Assembly (NCBI GenBank): GCA_963662645.2
Contig: OY759762.1
Coordinates: forward strand, 3,162,001-3,226,000
Length of the DNA: 64,000 bases
From: Aldehydirespirator sp963662645
GTDB taxonomy: Bacteria; Actinomycetota; Acidimicrobiia; Acidimicrobiales; Aldehydirespiratoraceae
Direction: 5' to 3'
Numbering within the stretch: the stretch's first letter is position 1; each line of letters opens with the position of its first letter. The position numbers and the translations under genes were made by a program. The notes under the pieces were generated by a model that had not been told where the DNA came from, ran no database searches, and saw only the letters and a list, made by a program, of their open reading frames with translations. Positions 17,885 through 27,557 of the stretch are shown here, piece after piece.

Positions 17885-19464
17885 CGGTCGGCTTCTCCCG
17901 CGCGTCGGTGGTGCGCTCCACCCATAGCCATCCCGATCTCCTCGCGATCGAGTGATGTCTCGACGATCCGACCGCGATACATCACGTAGCAACGATTGGA
18001 CAGGGCGAGCACCTCGGTGAGGTCGGTCGTGATCAGGAGAATGGCCAGTCCGGCGTCACGCTGTGTGCGGAGCTGCTCCCATACGAACTCGATGGCGCCC
18101 ACGTCGAGACCCCGGGTCGGCTGGGCCGCCACGAGAAGCCTCAGTTCAGAGCTGAGAGCGCGCGCCAGCACGACTTTCTGGGCGTTGCCCCCCGACAAGG
18201 TGGATGCCGCGGCATCCGGAGTTCGGACCGCTATTGCGAATCGCTGCACCAGATCGAGGCCCCGTGCGAGTATCGCCTTCGGATTGAGCCAGAATCGACC
18301 GCCGTAGGGCCGCTTGTCGATCCGGTCGTACACCATGTTCTCGGCGACCGACAGTTCGCGAATCATGCCCCGCCGGTAGCGGTCCGAATGAATGAACCCG
18401 ACGCCTGACGCGAACAGGTCGCCCGGGGTCGCGTCGCTCACGTCGATGCCGTCCAGGAGGATTCGCCCCGACGCAGGCTGACGCACACCGAGCAGAGCCT
18501 CCTCCAGTTCGGACTGGCCGTTTCCCTCGACGCCGGCAATGGTGACGATCTCCCCGGCGTGCACAACGATGTCGATGCCGGCGAAGGTCCGCGAGGAGTT
18601 GCCGCCATCGACCGATCGATCGGCCTCCACCGAGGCCAGGTCCTCGAGGGCCAGGACCTGAGCACCTACGCGCGAGCTGTCCTCCTGGCGCGCCCCTATT
18701 CCCTCTCCGACCTCACTCAGCATCTTGATGTCTCGCCCGACCATCAGTCGAGCGAGTTCCAGCGGCGAGGTCTCGGAGGCGGCAACCGTCGCGACGTTGG
18801 CGCCGGCACGGAGGACCGTTATGCGGCTGGCCGCAGTCATCACCTCGTCGAGGTGATGTGTGATCATGACGATGGCGGCGCCGTTCTCGGCCATACCCCG
18901 CAGTCTCTCGATCAGCTGGTCGACCTCTACTGGGGTGAGGGTCGCCGTCGGTTCGTCGAGTATCAGTATTCGTGCCCCGTGGTAGAGAGCCCTGAGAATC
19001 TCAACCCGCTGCTGCTCGCCCACTGAGAGGTCGGCGACCAGTGCCGACCCGGAGATCGGGAGGCCGTAGCGGTCGCCGAGTTCCTCAACCTCGTTGGCTA
19101 CCAGTGTGAGATCGGGCAGCTTGAGTCTCCCGTTGCTGCTGCCGCCGAGGATCACGTTCTCCGCGACGGTCAGCCGGGGAACAAGCTGGAAGTGCTGATG
19201 CACCATGCCAATCCCTAGATCGATGGCGTCCTGGGTCGAGCGAAAATCCACTTCCCGCCCCTCGATCTGCACGACTCCCTCGTCGGGTCGCTCCAATCCG
19301 CACAGGACGTTCATTAGCGTGCTCTTGCCGGCGCCGTTCTCGCCCAGCAGCGCATGGATCTCGCCGCGGCGGAGGTCGAAGTCGACACCGGCTACGGCGG
19401 TGACACGGCCGAATCGCTTGACGATCCCGTGCATCGCCAGCAACGACGGCTCAGGGTCAGTCAT
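17881..19464 (-). CDS. ABC transporter ATPase with two nucleotide-binding domains (nucleoside importer)
   Basis: This protein of about 527 residues has two fused ABC domains, as in RbsA- and nucleoside-type importers. The first domain has Walker A GENGAGKST, signature LSVGEQQRVEILRAL and Walker B ILILDEPTATLT. The second has the degenerate Walker A GVEGNGQSELE, signature LSGGNAQKVVLARAL and VAAQPTRGLDVG in place of a standard Walker B, the usual asymmetry of this class. The start is uncertain: ATG at 19464 gives MTDPEPSLL, but ATGs at 19479 and 19485 are also in frame. It lies just after the deacylase gene on the same strand. Confidence 0.92.
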   Translation of the reverse strand: MTDPEPSLLAMHGIVKRFGRVTAVAGVDFDLRRGEIHALLGENGAGKSTLMNVLCGLERPDEGVVQIEGREVDFRSTQDAIDLGIGMVHQHFQLVPRLTVAENVILGGSSNGRLKLPDLTLVANEVEELGDRYGLPISGSALVADLSVGEQQRVEILRALYHGARILILDEPTATLTPVEVDQLIERLRGMAENGAAIVMITHHLDEVMTAASRITVLRAGANVATVAASETSPLELARLMVGRDIKMLSEVGEGIGARQEDSSRVGAQVLALEDLASVEADRSVDGGNSSRTFAGIDIVVHAGEIVTIAGVEGNGQSELEEALLGVRQPASGRILLDGIDVSDATPGDLFASGVGFIHSDRYRRGMIRELSVAENMVYDRIDKRPYGGRFWLNPKAILARGLDLVQRFAIAVRTPDAAASTLSGGNAQKVVLARALSSELRLLVAAQPTRGLDVGAIEFVWEQLRTQRDAGLAILLITTDLTEVLALSNRCYVMYRGRIVETSLDREEIGMAMGGAHHRRAGEADR

Positions 19465-19542
19465 TGCTGCACTGACCATTCGCATGACACTAATCGGGCC
19501 GTCTAGCAGCGACAAAGAGTGGGGCGCCGGGGCCGGCGGCGG

Positions 19543-21228
19543 TCACCGCTTGAGGCTCGGCGACGGAGCGGCCGAGGACTCGCCGGCGGCCGACATCAGG
19601 ATTCGGCCGGGGAAGCGGTGCGGCACGTTCAGAAGCCCCGACTCGTGGGCGAGGTAGCCGTGAACCCACACTGCGTCGATGCCAGCAGGGGGCGTGAGTG
19701 GATCGGTGAAGTCGTTGCGCTCCCCGACCGTGTCCCAGTCGAAGAGGACGATTGAGGCGTCGGCCCCCGGCCGCAGCACAGGGCTGCCGAGGCGGAGGAA
19801 CTCGCATGGCAGCGTGCTCATTCGGAACACGATCTCCTTCAACGGGACTCCAAGCTCTCGGGCCATGCGTAGCGCTCTGGGGAACGCGCCCAGCGAACGC
19901 GGGTGTGGCCTCTGGCCGGGTCCGGGGATCAGCCCGTCGGTGCAGATCGCCATCGTCGGGCGCCGGAAGAAACGCTCAACCGTGGCGTCGTTGCCGAAGT
20001 GCGTGATGATGCTCACCTCGCCGCGGTTCTGGACGAAGAAGTCGGTGACGGCTTCGAATGCTCCAAACGATGTCAGATCCTCGTGGCCCGCCGCTCTGGC
20101 AACGTCGCCGAGGTGAGATCCCAAGAATCTGTCGCCCACTCCAGGCCGGACACCGGCGAGTTGCACCCCCTCGAGACCTCCGCAGAAGTCGATGAAGTTG
20201 TTCCACGTCTTGGTGTCGCCCCGGATTCGTTCGTAGGCCTGGCGTCGCACGCCAGGGTCGCGCAGCCGCGCCAGGAACGCCTGCCGGGAGTCGGCCCGGA
20301 TCTCGGGCGGAAAGATGGTGTCTCCGGTGGTGCTCCCGGCAGGGTACGGGTACATGTTCTCCACGGTGGTCACGCTGGTGCCGGCGTCTGCGAGCTTGCT
20401 TTCCACCGAGTTGAACTTGTCCCAGTTCCGCCGTCCCGCGATCTTCGAGTGCTCGTTGCAGTAGCTGCTCCCACCGTCCACCGCGGCGCTGATGACTTCG
20501 TCCATGGATTCGAGGATCTGGTCGCTCTCGGACCGAAGGTGAGGAAGGAGCGCGGCCGGCTTGATGTCGTTGAATGCCCGCACCAGCGCGGTCAGCTCCC
20601 TCGAGTCCGAGTAGACCGCGGGGTTGTACACCAGCCCGGTAGAGAGTCCGAGCGTCAGCGGAGCCTCGCGGCGGACGACTTCCGCCATCTCCTGGATCTG
20701 GAGATCGGTTGCCTTTCCGGGCGAGTTGCCCATGACCGCGCGCCGCACTGAGTTGTGGCCGAGGTACATGCCCATGTCGGTGATGGACCGGCCGCCGTGC
20801 CACGCGAGGAAGTCCGCCATCGACGACCACGACCAATCCTCGTCGATAGTTCCGTCCATTGTCGCCAACTGGGCCGCATACTCGATGCGCTGTTGCGGAA
20901 CGACCGGGGCGGGTGACAGCCCATCGACCCCGCAGATTCGTTTGGTGACGCCGGCTCTCAATGAGAGTTCGCAGGCCACGGGGATCCCGCTGGCACCGAT
21001 CCGGGTCCCGGCCAGCGCCCCATGGTTGTGCATGTCGACAAAGCCGGGAGCGAGGACACGGCCGTTCCCGTCGATGACACGGTCGGCTCCGCTCGCTTGG
21101 GAGGCTGGTACCTCGCGGATTCGAGTCACGGTGTCGTGCTCGATGAGAACGTCGCCCTCTTCCGGCTCCGAAGTGCCGTCGCCGTTCACAACGAGCACGT
21201 TCCTGATCAGCTGTCGCACGACATCCAC
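19543..21228 (-). CDS. N-acyl-D-amino-acid deacylase-type amidohydrolase
   Basis: This 561-residue amidohydrolase resembles D-aminoacylases. It has the metal motif GFVDMHNHGAL in the N-terminal part, the EHSKIAGRRNWDKFNSVESKL region, and the C-terminal ICTDGLIPGPG and HPRSLGAFPRALR blocks seen in the family. It would hydrolyse an amide or ring bond in an N-acyl or cyclic compound. Placed between the molybdenum hydroxylase and the importer ATPase, it probably acts on a later intermediate of the imported substrate rather than on D-amino acids. It starts with GTG. Confidence 0.82.
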   Translation of the reverse strand: MDVVRQLIRNVLVVNGDGTSEPEEGDVLIEHDTVTRIREVPASQASGADRVIDGNGRVLAPGFVDMHNHGALAGTRIGASGIPVACELSLRAGVTKRICGVDGLSPAPVVPQQRIEYAAQLATMDGTIDEDWSWSSMADFLAWHGGRSITDMGMYLGHNSVRRAVMGNSPGKATDLQIQEMAEVVRREAPLTLGLSTGLVYNPAVYSDSRELTALVRAFNDIKPAALLPHLRSESDQILESMDEVISAAVDGGSSYCNEHSKIAGRRNWDKFNSVESKLADAGTSVTTVENMYPYPAGSTTGDTIFPPEIRADSRQAFLARLRDPGVRRQAYERIRGDTKTWNNFIDFCGGLEGVQLAGVRPGVGDRFLGSHLGDVARAAGHEDLTSFGAFEAVTDFFVQNRGEVSIITHFGNDATVERFFRRPTMAICTDGLIPGPGQRPHPRSLGAFPRALRMARELGVPLKEIVFRMSTLPCEFLRLGSPVLRPGADASIVLFDWDTVGERNDFTDPLTPPAGIDAVWVHGYLAHESGLLNVPHRFPGRILMSAAGESSAAPSPSLKR

Positions 21229-21280
21229 AGATCGCGGGCACTGCCGGCGGGAACGACCGTGCCCGAGGATCGCCCGCCGC

Positions 21281-23515
21281 TCATGGCGAGGCTCCGAAGC
21301 GACCTAATCCGCGGAGCACCCGCTCCGGGGTCAAGGGAAGCTCGTCGAACCAGACACCGGTGGCGTCGTGCACGGCCGACACCAACGCCGGCGCGTAGGG
21401 CAGGTACGGGATCTCGCCGACACCCCGCACGCCGTACGGGCCCTCTGGATGGGGCTCCTCCATGAGCACCGTTTCGACCACGTCCGGCACGTCGTAGACA
21501 CCGGGGATCAAGTAGGTCGTAAAGTCGGGCGTGAGCACCTCACCACCCTCCATTTGAAAGTCCTCGAGGACGGCGTAGCCGTGAGCCTGGCCGATGCAGC
21601 CCTCGACCTGGCCCACGACGCGCTCGGGGTTGACAGCCCTCCCGACATCGTCGACGCAGAAGACTCGGTCCACATGAATGAAGCCCGTTTCGGTGTTCAC
21701 CGAGAGATCGACGACTTGGGCCACGTAGCCGTAGGCGAAGCTGGGCATCGAGTGGCCGGTCTCAGGGTCGAGTTGAGTCGTGCGGGGCGCGGTCCAGATG
21801 CCGTCGGCCACTGCCGGCCGCTGGCCGTCGATCCAACGTTTGTAGGCGTCCTCGGCCGCTGTCTTCACCGCGTTGCCGGCCATGAACGTGAGCCGGGAGG
21901 CAGCTGCCGAGCCGGCGCTTTGACTGCCGACCATCGAGGTGTCGGTGATGTCGATCGAGACCCGCTCGTAGTCGATGCCGAGCACCTCGGCTGCGATCTG
22001 TGCCATGACCGTGTGATGCCCTTGGCCGCACTCGGCGCCGTCGATGCGGATGATCGCCCCGTCGATCTCGTCCTCGCCCCGCAGCTCGATCTGGGCCCAG
22101 CTCGCCTCGACCATTCCATAACTGAACCCGACGTTCTTGAAGGCGGCCGCAAAACCGCGTCCCCGCACGACTGTTGGCATTGCGATGCCAGGGGCGTTGG
22201 CGCGGTTGCCGTTCCGGGGCTGCCAGCGGGCGACCCGCGCCGTTTCCCGGATGACTTCTCGGATAGTGACGCCGCCGGGCATGAGCGTGCCCAGTGAGAT
22301 CGGTGTCTCGTCGGTCAGCGCATTCTTGAGTCGGATCGCGACCGGATCCATCCCGAGCGCCTCGGCCAGCTTGTTCATCTGGATCTCGGCCGCGGCGTGT
22401 CCCTGGGTCGCGCCGAATCCCCGGAACGCGCCGGAGAAGAGGTTGTTGGTGTACATCGCGTAGCCGTCGAGCTTCACATGGGGGAAGAAGTACGCCCCGG
22501 TGGCACAGATCGAGGCATTGCGCAGGACCTTGTTGCTGGTCGAGAGGTATGCCCCGCCGTCGGCCAGCACTTCGACTTCGGCGGCCAACAGCAGTCCGTC
22601 CCGGTCGGCTCCCCATTTCGAGCGGATGATCATCGGGTGTCGCTTGGAATGGCCGATCGTGCACTCCTCGCGATTCCAGACCGTCTTGACCGGGCGCCGG
22701 ATCCCGTGCCTATCGAGCCACCACACCGCCAGGCCCAGGATGATCTGGACGCTCATGTCCTCCTTGCCGCCGAACGCGCCACCGATGCCGTCATAGATGA
22801 CACGCACCTGATCGGGATCGAGTCCGAGTGCATGGGCTATCTCCTGCTGATCCTCCCAAGCCCATTGCCCGGCGGTGTGGACCGTGATCCGCTCCTCGTC
22901 ATCGATGTAGGCGACTCCGGCCTCAGTCTGGAGGTAGGCGTGTTCCTGGAACGGCACCCGGCACTCGCTCTCGACGATCACGTCGCAGCCGGGCCAGGCG
23001 GACTCGACGTCGCCCTTGCGGATTCGCACTGAGTCCGCGACATTTCCCGGCGCGTCGGGGTGCAGCTGCCGCGCATCGGCCCGCCGGGCCTGCTCGATGT
23101 CGTCGACGAGAGGAAGGTCCTGGAACTCGACGCTGATCAGGTCTCTCGCGTCCGCCGCCGTCCGATCGTCCTCTGCGATCACGACGGCCACCTGGTCGCC
23201 GACGAACCGGACGACGTCGAACCCCTCTCTCCGAGGGTGCGTGCTTGGTCCGCACAGGACGGGCTGGTCCATGCGGATCAGCCCGTACTCGTTCACCGGG
23301 ACGTCCTCGGCAGTCAGTACCGCGATCACACCCGGCAGCGACTCGGCTGCCGTCGTGTCGATGCTGAGGATTCGAGCGTGGGGACGGCGAGCAAAGAGGA
23401 CCTTGAGCGACAACTGGTCGGCGTAGACGCGGTCGGCGCAGTAGACCCTGCGGCCGGTGACGACGTCGTCGGACTCCATCTGACGGACCGATCTGCCTAC
23501 TACGTCGAGACTCAT
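21281..23515 (-). CDS. Xanthine dehydrogenase-family molybdenum hydroxylase, large subunit
   Basis: This 744-residue protein carries the molybdopterin cofactor. The GGAFGGKED and AFRGFGATQGH cofactor motifs are present, and the catalytic glutamate is E701 in RGVGEIPYLP. It would hydroxylate a carbon next to nitrogen in an aromatic heterocycle, as xanthine dehydrogenase does. The ATG at 23515 overlaps the stop of the FAD/2Fe-2S subunit as ATGA. The open frame upstream of it belongs to that subunit in another frame. Substrate residues differ between xanthine, nicotinate and other hydroxylases, so the exact substrate is open; context favours a purine. Confidence 0.9.
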   Translation of the reverse strand: MSLDVVGRSVRQMESDDVVTGRRVYCADRVYADQLSLKVLFARRPHARILSIDTTAAESLPGVIAVLTAEDVPVNEYGLIRMDQPVLCGPSTHPRREGFDVVRFVGDQVAVVIAEDDRTAADARDLISVEFQDLPLVDDIEQARRADARQLHPDAPGNVADSVRIRKGDVESAWPGCDVIVESECRVPFQEHAYLQTEAGVAYIDDEERITVHTAGQWAWEDQQEIAHALGLDPDQVRVIYDGIGGAFGGKEDMSVQIILGLAVWWLDRHGIRRPVKTVWNREECTIGHSKRHPMIIRSKWGADRDGLLLAAEVEVLADGGAYLSTSNKVLRNASICATGAYFFPHVKLDGYAMYTNNLFSGAFRGFGATQGHAAAEIQMNKLAEALGMDPVAIRLKNALTDETPISLGTLMPGGVTIREVIRETARVARWQPRNGNRANAPGIAMPTVVRGRGFAAAFKNVGFSYGMVEASWAQIELRGEDEIDGAIIRIDGAECGQGHHTVMAQIAAEVLGIDYERVSIDITDTSMVGSQSAGSAAASRLTFMAGNAVKTAAEDAYKRWIDGQRPAVADGIWTAPRTTQLDPETGHSMPSFAYGYVAQVVDLSVNTETGFIHVDRVFCVDDVGRAVNPERVVGQVEGCIGQAHGYAVLEDFQMEGGEVLTPDFTTYLIPGVYDVPDVVETVLMEEPHPEGPYGVRGVGEIPYLPYAPALVSAVHDATGVWFDELPLTPERVLRGLGRFGASP

Positions 23516-24942
23516 TCGGGGACCTCCCGGGTCGCGTGTTCGAGCGCCGTGACGATCGGGTAGTAGGTCGTGCAGCGGCAGAGGTTGCCGGAGATCGCCT
23601 GCTTGATGTCCGCGGTCGTCGGCGCCGGTACCTCGTTCATCAACGCGGCTCCGCTGACGAGGAATCCGGGGGTGCAGAAGCCGCACTGGAGGGCTCCGGC
23701 GTCGATGAAGGCCTGCTGGACCGGGTGAAGGGCCCCGTCAGGGTAGCCGAGCCCCTCGACGGTTGTGATGTCGTGACCGTGGACCTGCGGACCTGGTACG
23801 AGGCAACTGACGACGGCTGAGCCGTTGATGAGCACCGTGCATGCTCCGCACTCACCCTCCCAGCACGCCTCCTTCGTGCCGGAGAGGCCGACGATGTCTC
23901 GTAGCACCTGCGACAATGTCCGATCGTTTGCCCCCGTGACCGCTACCGGCTCACCGTTGATGGTGACCGCGATCGGCTCGTCGCCTTGCCGCGAGTGCAT
24001 CCTGGGGCCGTCGACCCCGACGCCGGAGAGGCCGGAGTGCCCGTCGGACCACAACTTGACGGGTCGTCCGTCCACGGCGGCGCGCTCAGCCCCGGACGCC
24101 AGCCGTTGAAGCGCCTGCCGGACCAGGATGGCGGCCATGTAGCGGCGATAGTCAGCCGAGCCCCGGATGTCGTCGATGGGGCGGACCTCGTCGCTGAGGT
24201 TGGCAGTCGCCGATCGGATCGTCTCATCCGTCAGCGGCCGGCCCAGTAGCGCGGACTCGGTCCTTGAGGCGCGAACGATGGTCGGGGCGACGCTCCCGAG
24301 GGCGATCCGAGCGTCCGTGAGGAGGTCGTCCTGCCATCTGAGCACCACCGCGACGTTGGTCACGGCGATGGCTTGGGCCCTGCGCAGGCCGAGTTTCAGA
24401 AAGGTACTCCGCTGATCGTCCTCGAGCTGGGGGAAGGTCGCTGCGACGATGATCTCGTCCGGTTCGAGGACGGTCCTTCCCGGCCCGACGATGAACTCGT
24501 CGATGGGCACGCGTCGCCCACCGTTTGGGTTCATGGTGACCACCCTGGCGCCGAGGGCACTTAGCGCCGGGATGGTGTCGTTGGCGGGAGAGGCGGACGC
24601 GACGTTGCCGATGACGGTGCCGCGATTGCGGATCTGGGGAGCCCCGACCTCTGCGCATGCCTGGGTCAGCGCGAAGGCACGTTGCCGGCAGAGGTCGGAT
24701 GCGACGACATCGTTGTGGGTGACGAGCGCTCCCATATGGATCCAGCCGTCGCTGTCCAGCCTGATGTTGCCGAGCCCGGGCAACCGTGTGATGTCGATGA
24801 GTGCGTCCGGACTTGAGTGGCGACGCTGGACCTCGACCATGACATCGGTCCCCCCGGCGATGATCCGGGCCCGGTCGCCGTAGCGGGTACGAAGGTCGAG
24901 AGCCTCTTCTACGGAACGCGGCGTGAGATAGTCAGACCACAC
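23512..24942 (-). CDS. Molybdenum hydroxylase FAD subunit fused to [2Fe-2S] subunit
   Basis: This 476-residue protein joins two subunits that are usually separate. Residues 1 to about 285 are a CoxM/XdhB-type FAD domain (RIIAGGTDVMVEVQRR, then VIGNVASASPANDTIPALSA). Residues of about 320 to 470 are a CoxS/XdhC-type domain binding two [2Fe-2S] clusters, with CWEGECGACTV, a later Cys in VVSCLV, and QCGFCTPGF plus NLCRCTTY. The order FAD then 2Fe-2S is the reverse of XdhA of proteobacteria. It starts with GTG preceded by GGAAGG and is coupled to the large subunit gene. Confidence 0.9.
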   Translation of the reverse strand: MWSDYLTPRSVEEALDLRTRYGDRARIIAGGTDVMVEVQRRHSSPDALIDITRLPGLGNIRLDSDGWIHMGALVTHNDVVASDLCRQRAFALTQACAEVGAPQIRNRGTVIGNVASASPANDTIPALSALGARVVTMNPNGGRRVPIDEFIVGPGRTVLEPDEIIVAATFPQLEDDQRSTFLKLGLRRAQAIAVTNVAVVLRWQDDLLTDARIALGSVAPTIVRASRTESALLGRPLTDETIRSATANLSDEVRPIDDIRGSADYRRYMAAILVRQALQRLASGAERAAVDGRPVKLWSDGHSGLSGVGVDGPRMHSRQGDEPIAVTINGEPVAVTGANDRTLSQVLRDIVGLSGTKEACWEGECGACTVLINGSAVVSCLVPGPQVHGHDITTVEGLGYPDGALHPVQQAFIDAGALQCGFCTPGFLVSGAALMNEVPAPTTADIKQAISGNLCRCTTYYPIVTALEHATREVPE

Positions 24943-24987
24943 GGGTCGTCCTTCCTCCGGCCCGCGGCACCTCGTTCATGCCGTTGG

Positions 24988-26355
24988 TCACCCGAGGATC
25001 GGGCCGTTGGGAACACTGGACTCGTATCGCGCCCAGAATCCCGGCGCTGCTTCGCGGCATCGTGCCTTGATCCGCTGCTCGTCGAGTGTCAACAACTCCC
25101 GCTCGTGCATGAGAAGCTGCCCGGCAACGATGGTGGAGGTGATCATCGATTCGTTCATCCCGAAGATGAGGTGACCCGCGATGTTGTCCGGGTCCATCGG
25201 TGTGGTCGGCTGGTAGTCGACGATGATCAGATCGGCCGCGGCTCCGACGTCGATGACACCGATCGGCTGGCCATCGAAGAACGTCGAGGCCAGGGCGGCG
25301 TTGTTGTAGATCGCCATGTCGAGAAGGTCGTCGCCCGGCAGGCGCCGACCGTCGCGGTGTGCGATCTTCTGCAGGAGGTAGGCCGCCTCGGCCTCGCGCC
25401 ACATCGTGGCTGACAGGCCGTCGTTGCCGAGGCAGGCTCGAACGCCGGCCCGCAGCTGAGATTCGACATCGGCCACACCGTCGCCGACGTTCATGTTGTT
25501 GCGGGGTTGGTGGCTCGTAGCGGTGCCGGTGTCCGCTAGGAGGCAAACCTCCCTGGCATCGAGGTGTATGGCGTGGGCCATGATGGACTGGGCGCCGAGC
25601 ATGTCATGGGCATGGAGGCGGTCGACCGACCGCTGCCCCGACATGGCCAGGCTCCGGTACTGGTCGTACTCGTGCTCGCCGACGTGGAGATGGAACCCCG
25701 TCCCGTGCGGGACGGATGCCCGGCATGCGGCCAGGGTGTCGTCACTGACTGTCATTGGAGCGTGGATTCCGAATGTGGCCGCCAGGAGCCCGTCGCCTAC
25801 GCGCTCACGGTTGCAGCGATCGACGAAGCGGGCGTTCTCCGCGATTCCCGCTTTGGCCCGCTCCGGTCCGTCGCGGTCCGTGACCTCGAAACATAGCACG
25901 GCCCTCAGCCCTGCCTCGATGACCTGGTCGGCGATGAGGTCCAGCACCCCGTCGATGCAGTTGGGTGACGAGTGGTGGTCGAAGTAGGTCGTGGTCCCGT
26001 TCCTGACGGCGTCCACCATCGCGGCCTGCACCGCGAGTTCGACCTCGTGCGCGGTGAGCGCCCTGTCGTAGGGCCACCACAGCCGATCGAGGATGGTCGG
26101 TAGCGTGATCGGCGGATCGTGCGGAACGCTCATACCGACCGCGAACGCGCTGTAGAAGTGCCCGTGCGCGCAGATGTTTCCGGGCATTACGTAGCGCTGC
26201 TGCGCGTCCAGACGCTCGGCGTCGGGAAAGCGATCCTCGAGCTGGCCTGATGGCTCGATCGCAGAGACGACGCCATCAGCGATGTGTATGGCGTGGTCGG
26301 TAAGGATCCGGTTGGGCCGTTGCCAGGGGATGATGTTGGCGTTGTGGATCAGCAT
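24988..26355 (-). CDS. ssnA: SsnA-like aminohydrolase
   Basis: This 455-residue amidohydrolase resembles E. coli SsnA along its length: the MPGNICAHGHFYSAFAVG metal motif, DRLWWPYDRAL, FDHHSSPNCIDG and LRAVLCFEVTDRDG all have close counterparts. SsnA is a guanine-deaminase/chlorohydrolase relative encoded beside xanthine dehydrogenase-like molybdenum enzymes and purine genes; its substrate is not established. The same neighbourhood holds here. The ATG at 26355 has GGGAGC at a good distance; a GTG two codons upstream is possible. It would deaminate or open a purine-like ring. Confidence 0.82.
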   Translation of the reverse strand: MLIHNANIIPWQRPNRILTDHAIHIADGVVSAIEPSGQLEDRFPDAERLDAQQRYVMPGNICAHGHFYSAFAVGMSVPHDPPITLPTILDRLWWPYDRALTAHEVELAVQAAMVDAVRNGTTTYFDHHSSPNCIDGVLDLIADQVIEAGLRAVLCFEVTDRDGPERAKAGIAENARFVDRCNRERVGDGLLAATFGIHAPMTVSDDTLAACRASVPHGTGFHLHVGEHEYDQYRSLAMSGQRSVDRLHAHDMLGAQSIMAHAIHLDAREVCLLADTGTATSHQPRNNMNVGDGVADVESQLRAGVRACLGNDGLSATMWREAEAAYLLQKIAHRDGRRLPGDDLLDMAIYNNAALASTFFDGQPIGVIDVGAAADLIIVDYQPTTPMDPDNIAGHLIFGMNESMITSTIVAGQLLMHERELLTLDEQRIKARCREAAPGFWARYESSVPNGPILG

Positions 26356-26400
26356 CGTCACGCTCCCGGTGCCGGGTTCGTCGCGAGCGAGGTCAGCGGC

Positions 26401-27420
26401 TCAGAAGCCGTCAGCGAACGCATCGACAACGTCTCGGATGTTGCCGAGGAGTGGGTACATGATGGGACAGGACACCCCGGCGTCAACGTACTCGCGAACC
26501 TTCGCGCGGCAGTCGTCGGATGTCCCGACCGCCATGATGTCCAAGACAATCTCTTCAGGTATCACGGCGCTGGCCCGCTCGTAGTCTTCTTCGGTTGCTG
26601 GCCAGCTCATCAACGCCTTGGCTCGGTCAGCGATCTCTTCGCTCACGCCGCTCGCTTTCATAATGTGCGGCTCCGTCGCGAAGTAGTAGGCCGCGAGCTT
26701 CTTGCCCTCGTGCATTGCCAGGTCTGGGTTGGCGTCGGACATCGACACCACGATCAGTTCGGGGAGGTCGATCTGATCGATTGACCTCCCGGCCCGGGCT
26801 GCACCGGCTTGAACCAGCTTGATGGCGTTGCGGACGTAGTCCACGGAGACGCCGTAGTTGAGGCAGACCCCGTCGCAGATTTCACCGGCTAGTTCCAGCA
26901 TCTTGGGGCCGGTGGCACCGAGGTAGATCGGGATGTCTCGAGGCGAGGTGTCGCCCCACACGACATCGAGGCTGACGTCGTTGAGACGGACGAACTCGCC
27001 CTCGTAGGTCACCGGCTTCATCGTGAAGAGTTCGCGGATGGCCTCGATGTTCTCTCGCATCGCCGTCAACGGCTTGCGAAGGTCGACGCCAACTCGGCCT
27101 GCTATCGGCTGCCACCAGGCTCCGAGCCCAAGCATGACCCGGCTCTCGCCGTCGACTCTGCCTCCCAGTTCCCACATGGTGCTCCAGGTGGCGGCTATCA
27201 CGGCGGGGTTGCGGGTCCAGATGGGGAGCACTCCGGAGGCGACCTTGATGCGGGTCGTGTGCGTCAGGAACGCACTCATTGCGACGATGCAGTCTCGGGC
27301 GAGGCGGTTGTCGCCCTGCCACAGCTCGGTGAAGCCGCGCTCCTCCATGTAGACGGCCAGTTCGAGTTCATCACGCAGGTCGATCTTGTCCTGCATGTAG
27401 ATGGCCATTCGCTGCGTCAT
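26401..27420 (-). CDS. LLM-class F420/flavin-dependent oxidoreductase
   Basis: This 339-residue luciferase-like TIM-barrel protein has the family pattern ELAVYMEERGFTELWQGDN, LTHTTRIKVASGVLPIWTRNP, SRVMLGLGAWW and IPIYLGATGPKMLELAGEICDG. In actinobacteria most such proteins use coenzyme F420. Members resembling methylene-tetrahydromethanopterin reductase are common, so a role in one-carbon transfer is imaginable next to a demethylase, but the sequence does not show it. It is the first gene of the long minus-strand cluster, 66 bases downstream of an AT-rich promoter-like region. Confidence 0.82.
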   Translation of the reverse strand: MTQRMAIYMQDKIDLRDELELAVYMEERGFTELWQGDNRLARDCIVAMSAFLTHTTRIKVASGVLPIWTRNPAVIAATWSTMWELGGRVDGESRVMLGLGAWWQPIAGRVGVDLRKPLTAMRENIEAIRELFTMKPVTYEGEFVRLNDVSLDVVWGDTSPRDIPIYLGATGPKMLELAGEICDGVCLNYGVSVDYVRNAIKLVQAGAARAGRSIDQIDLPELIVVSMSDANPDLAMHEGKKLAAYYFATEPHIMKASGVSEEIADRAKALMSWPATEEDYERASAVIPEEIVLDIMAVGTSDDCRAKVREYVDAGVSCPIMYPLLGNIRDVVDAFADGF

Positions 27421-27485
27421 CGGGTCCCCCTAGCCAGCCTCCGCGGAACGGATCCGAACGATTCCTGCTCGCTCTGTTGGAAGAA

Positions 27486-27514
27486 TATTTAAGCTAGATC
27501 AATCATGCAATCAA
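27486..27514 (-). promoter_or_regulatory. Candidate promoter of the long minus-strand catabolic cluster
   Basis: In an unusually AT-rich patch the minus strand reads TTGATT, a 17-base spacer, then TAAATA. Transcription would start near 27479, about 60 bases before the luciferase-like gene at 27420. The hexamers match sigma-70-type consensus only partly, but base composition and position single this site out. Confidence 0.4.
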
Positions 27515-27557
27515 CAGCGAGCCGATGCCGCGCACGTAGCTCATGGGCGGATGCGCA

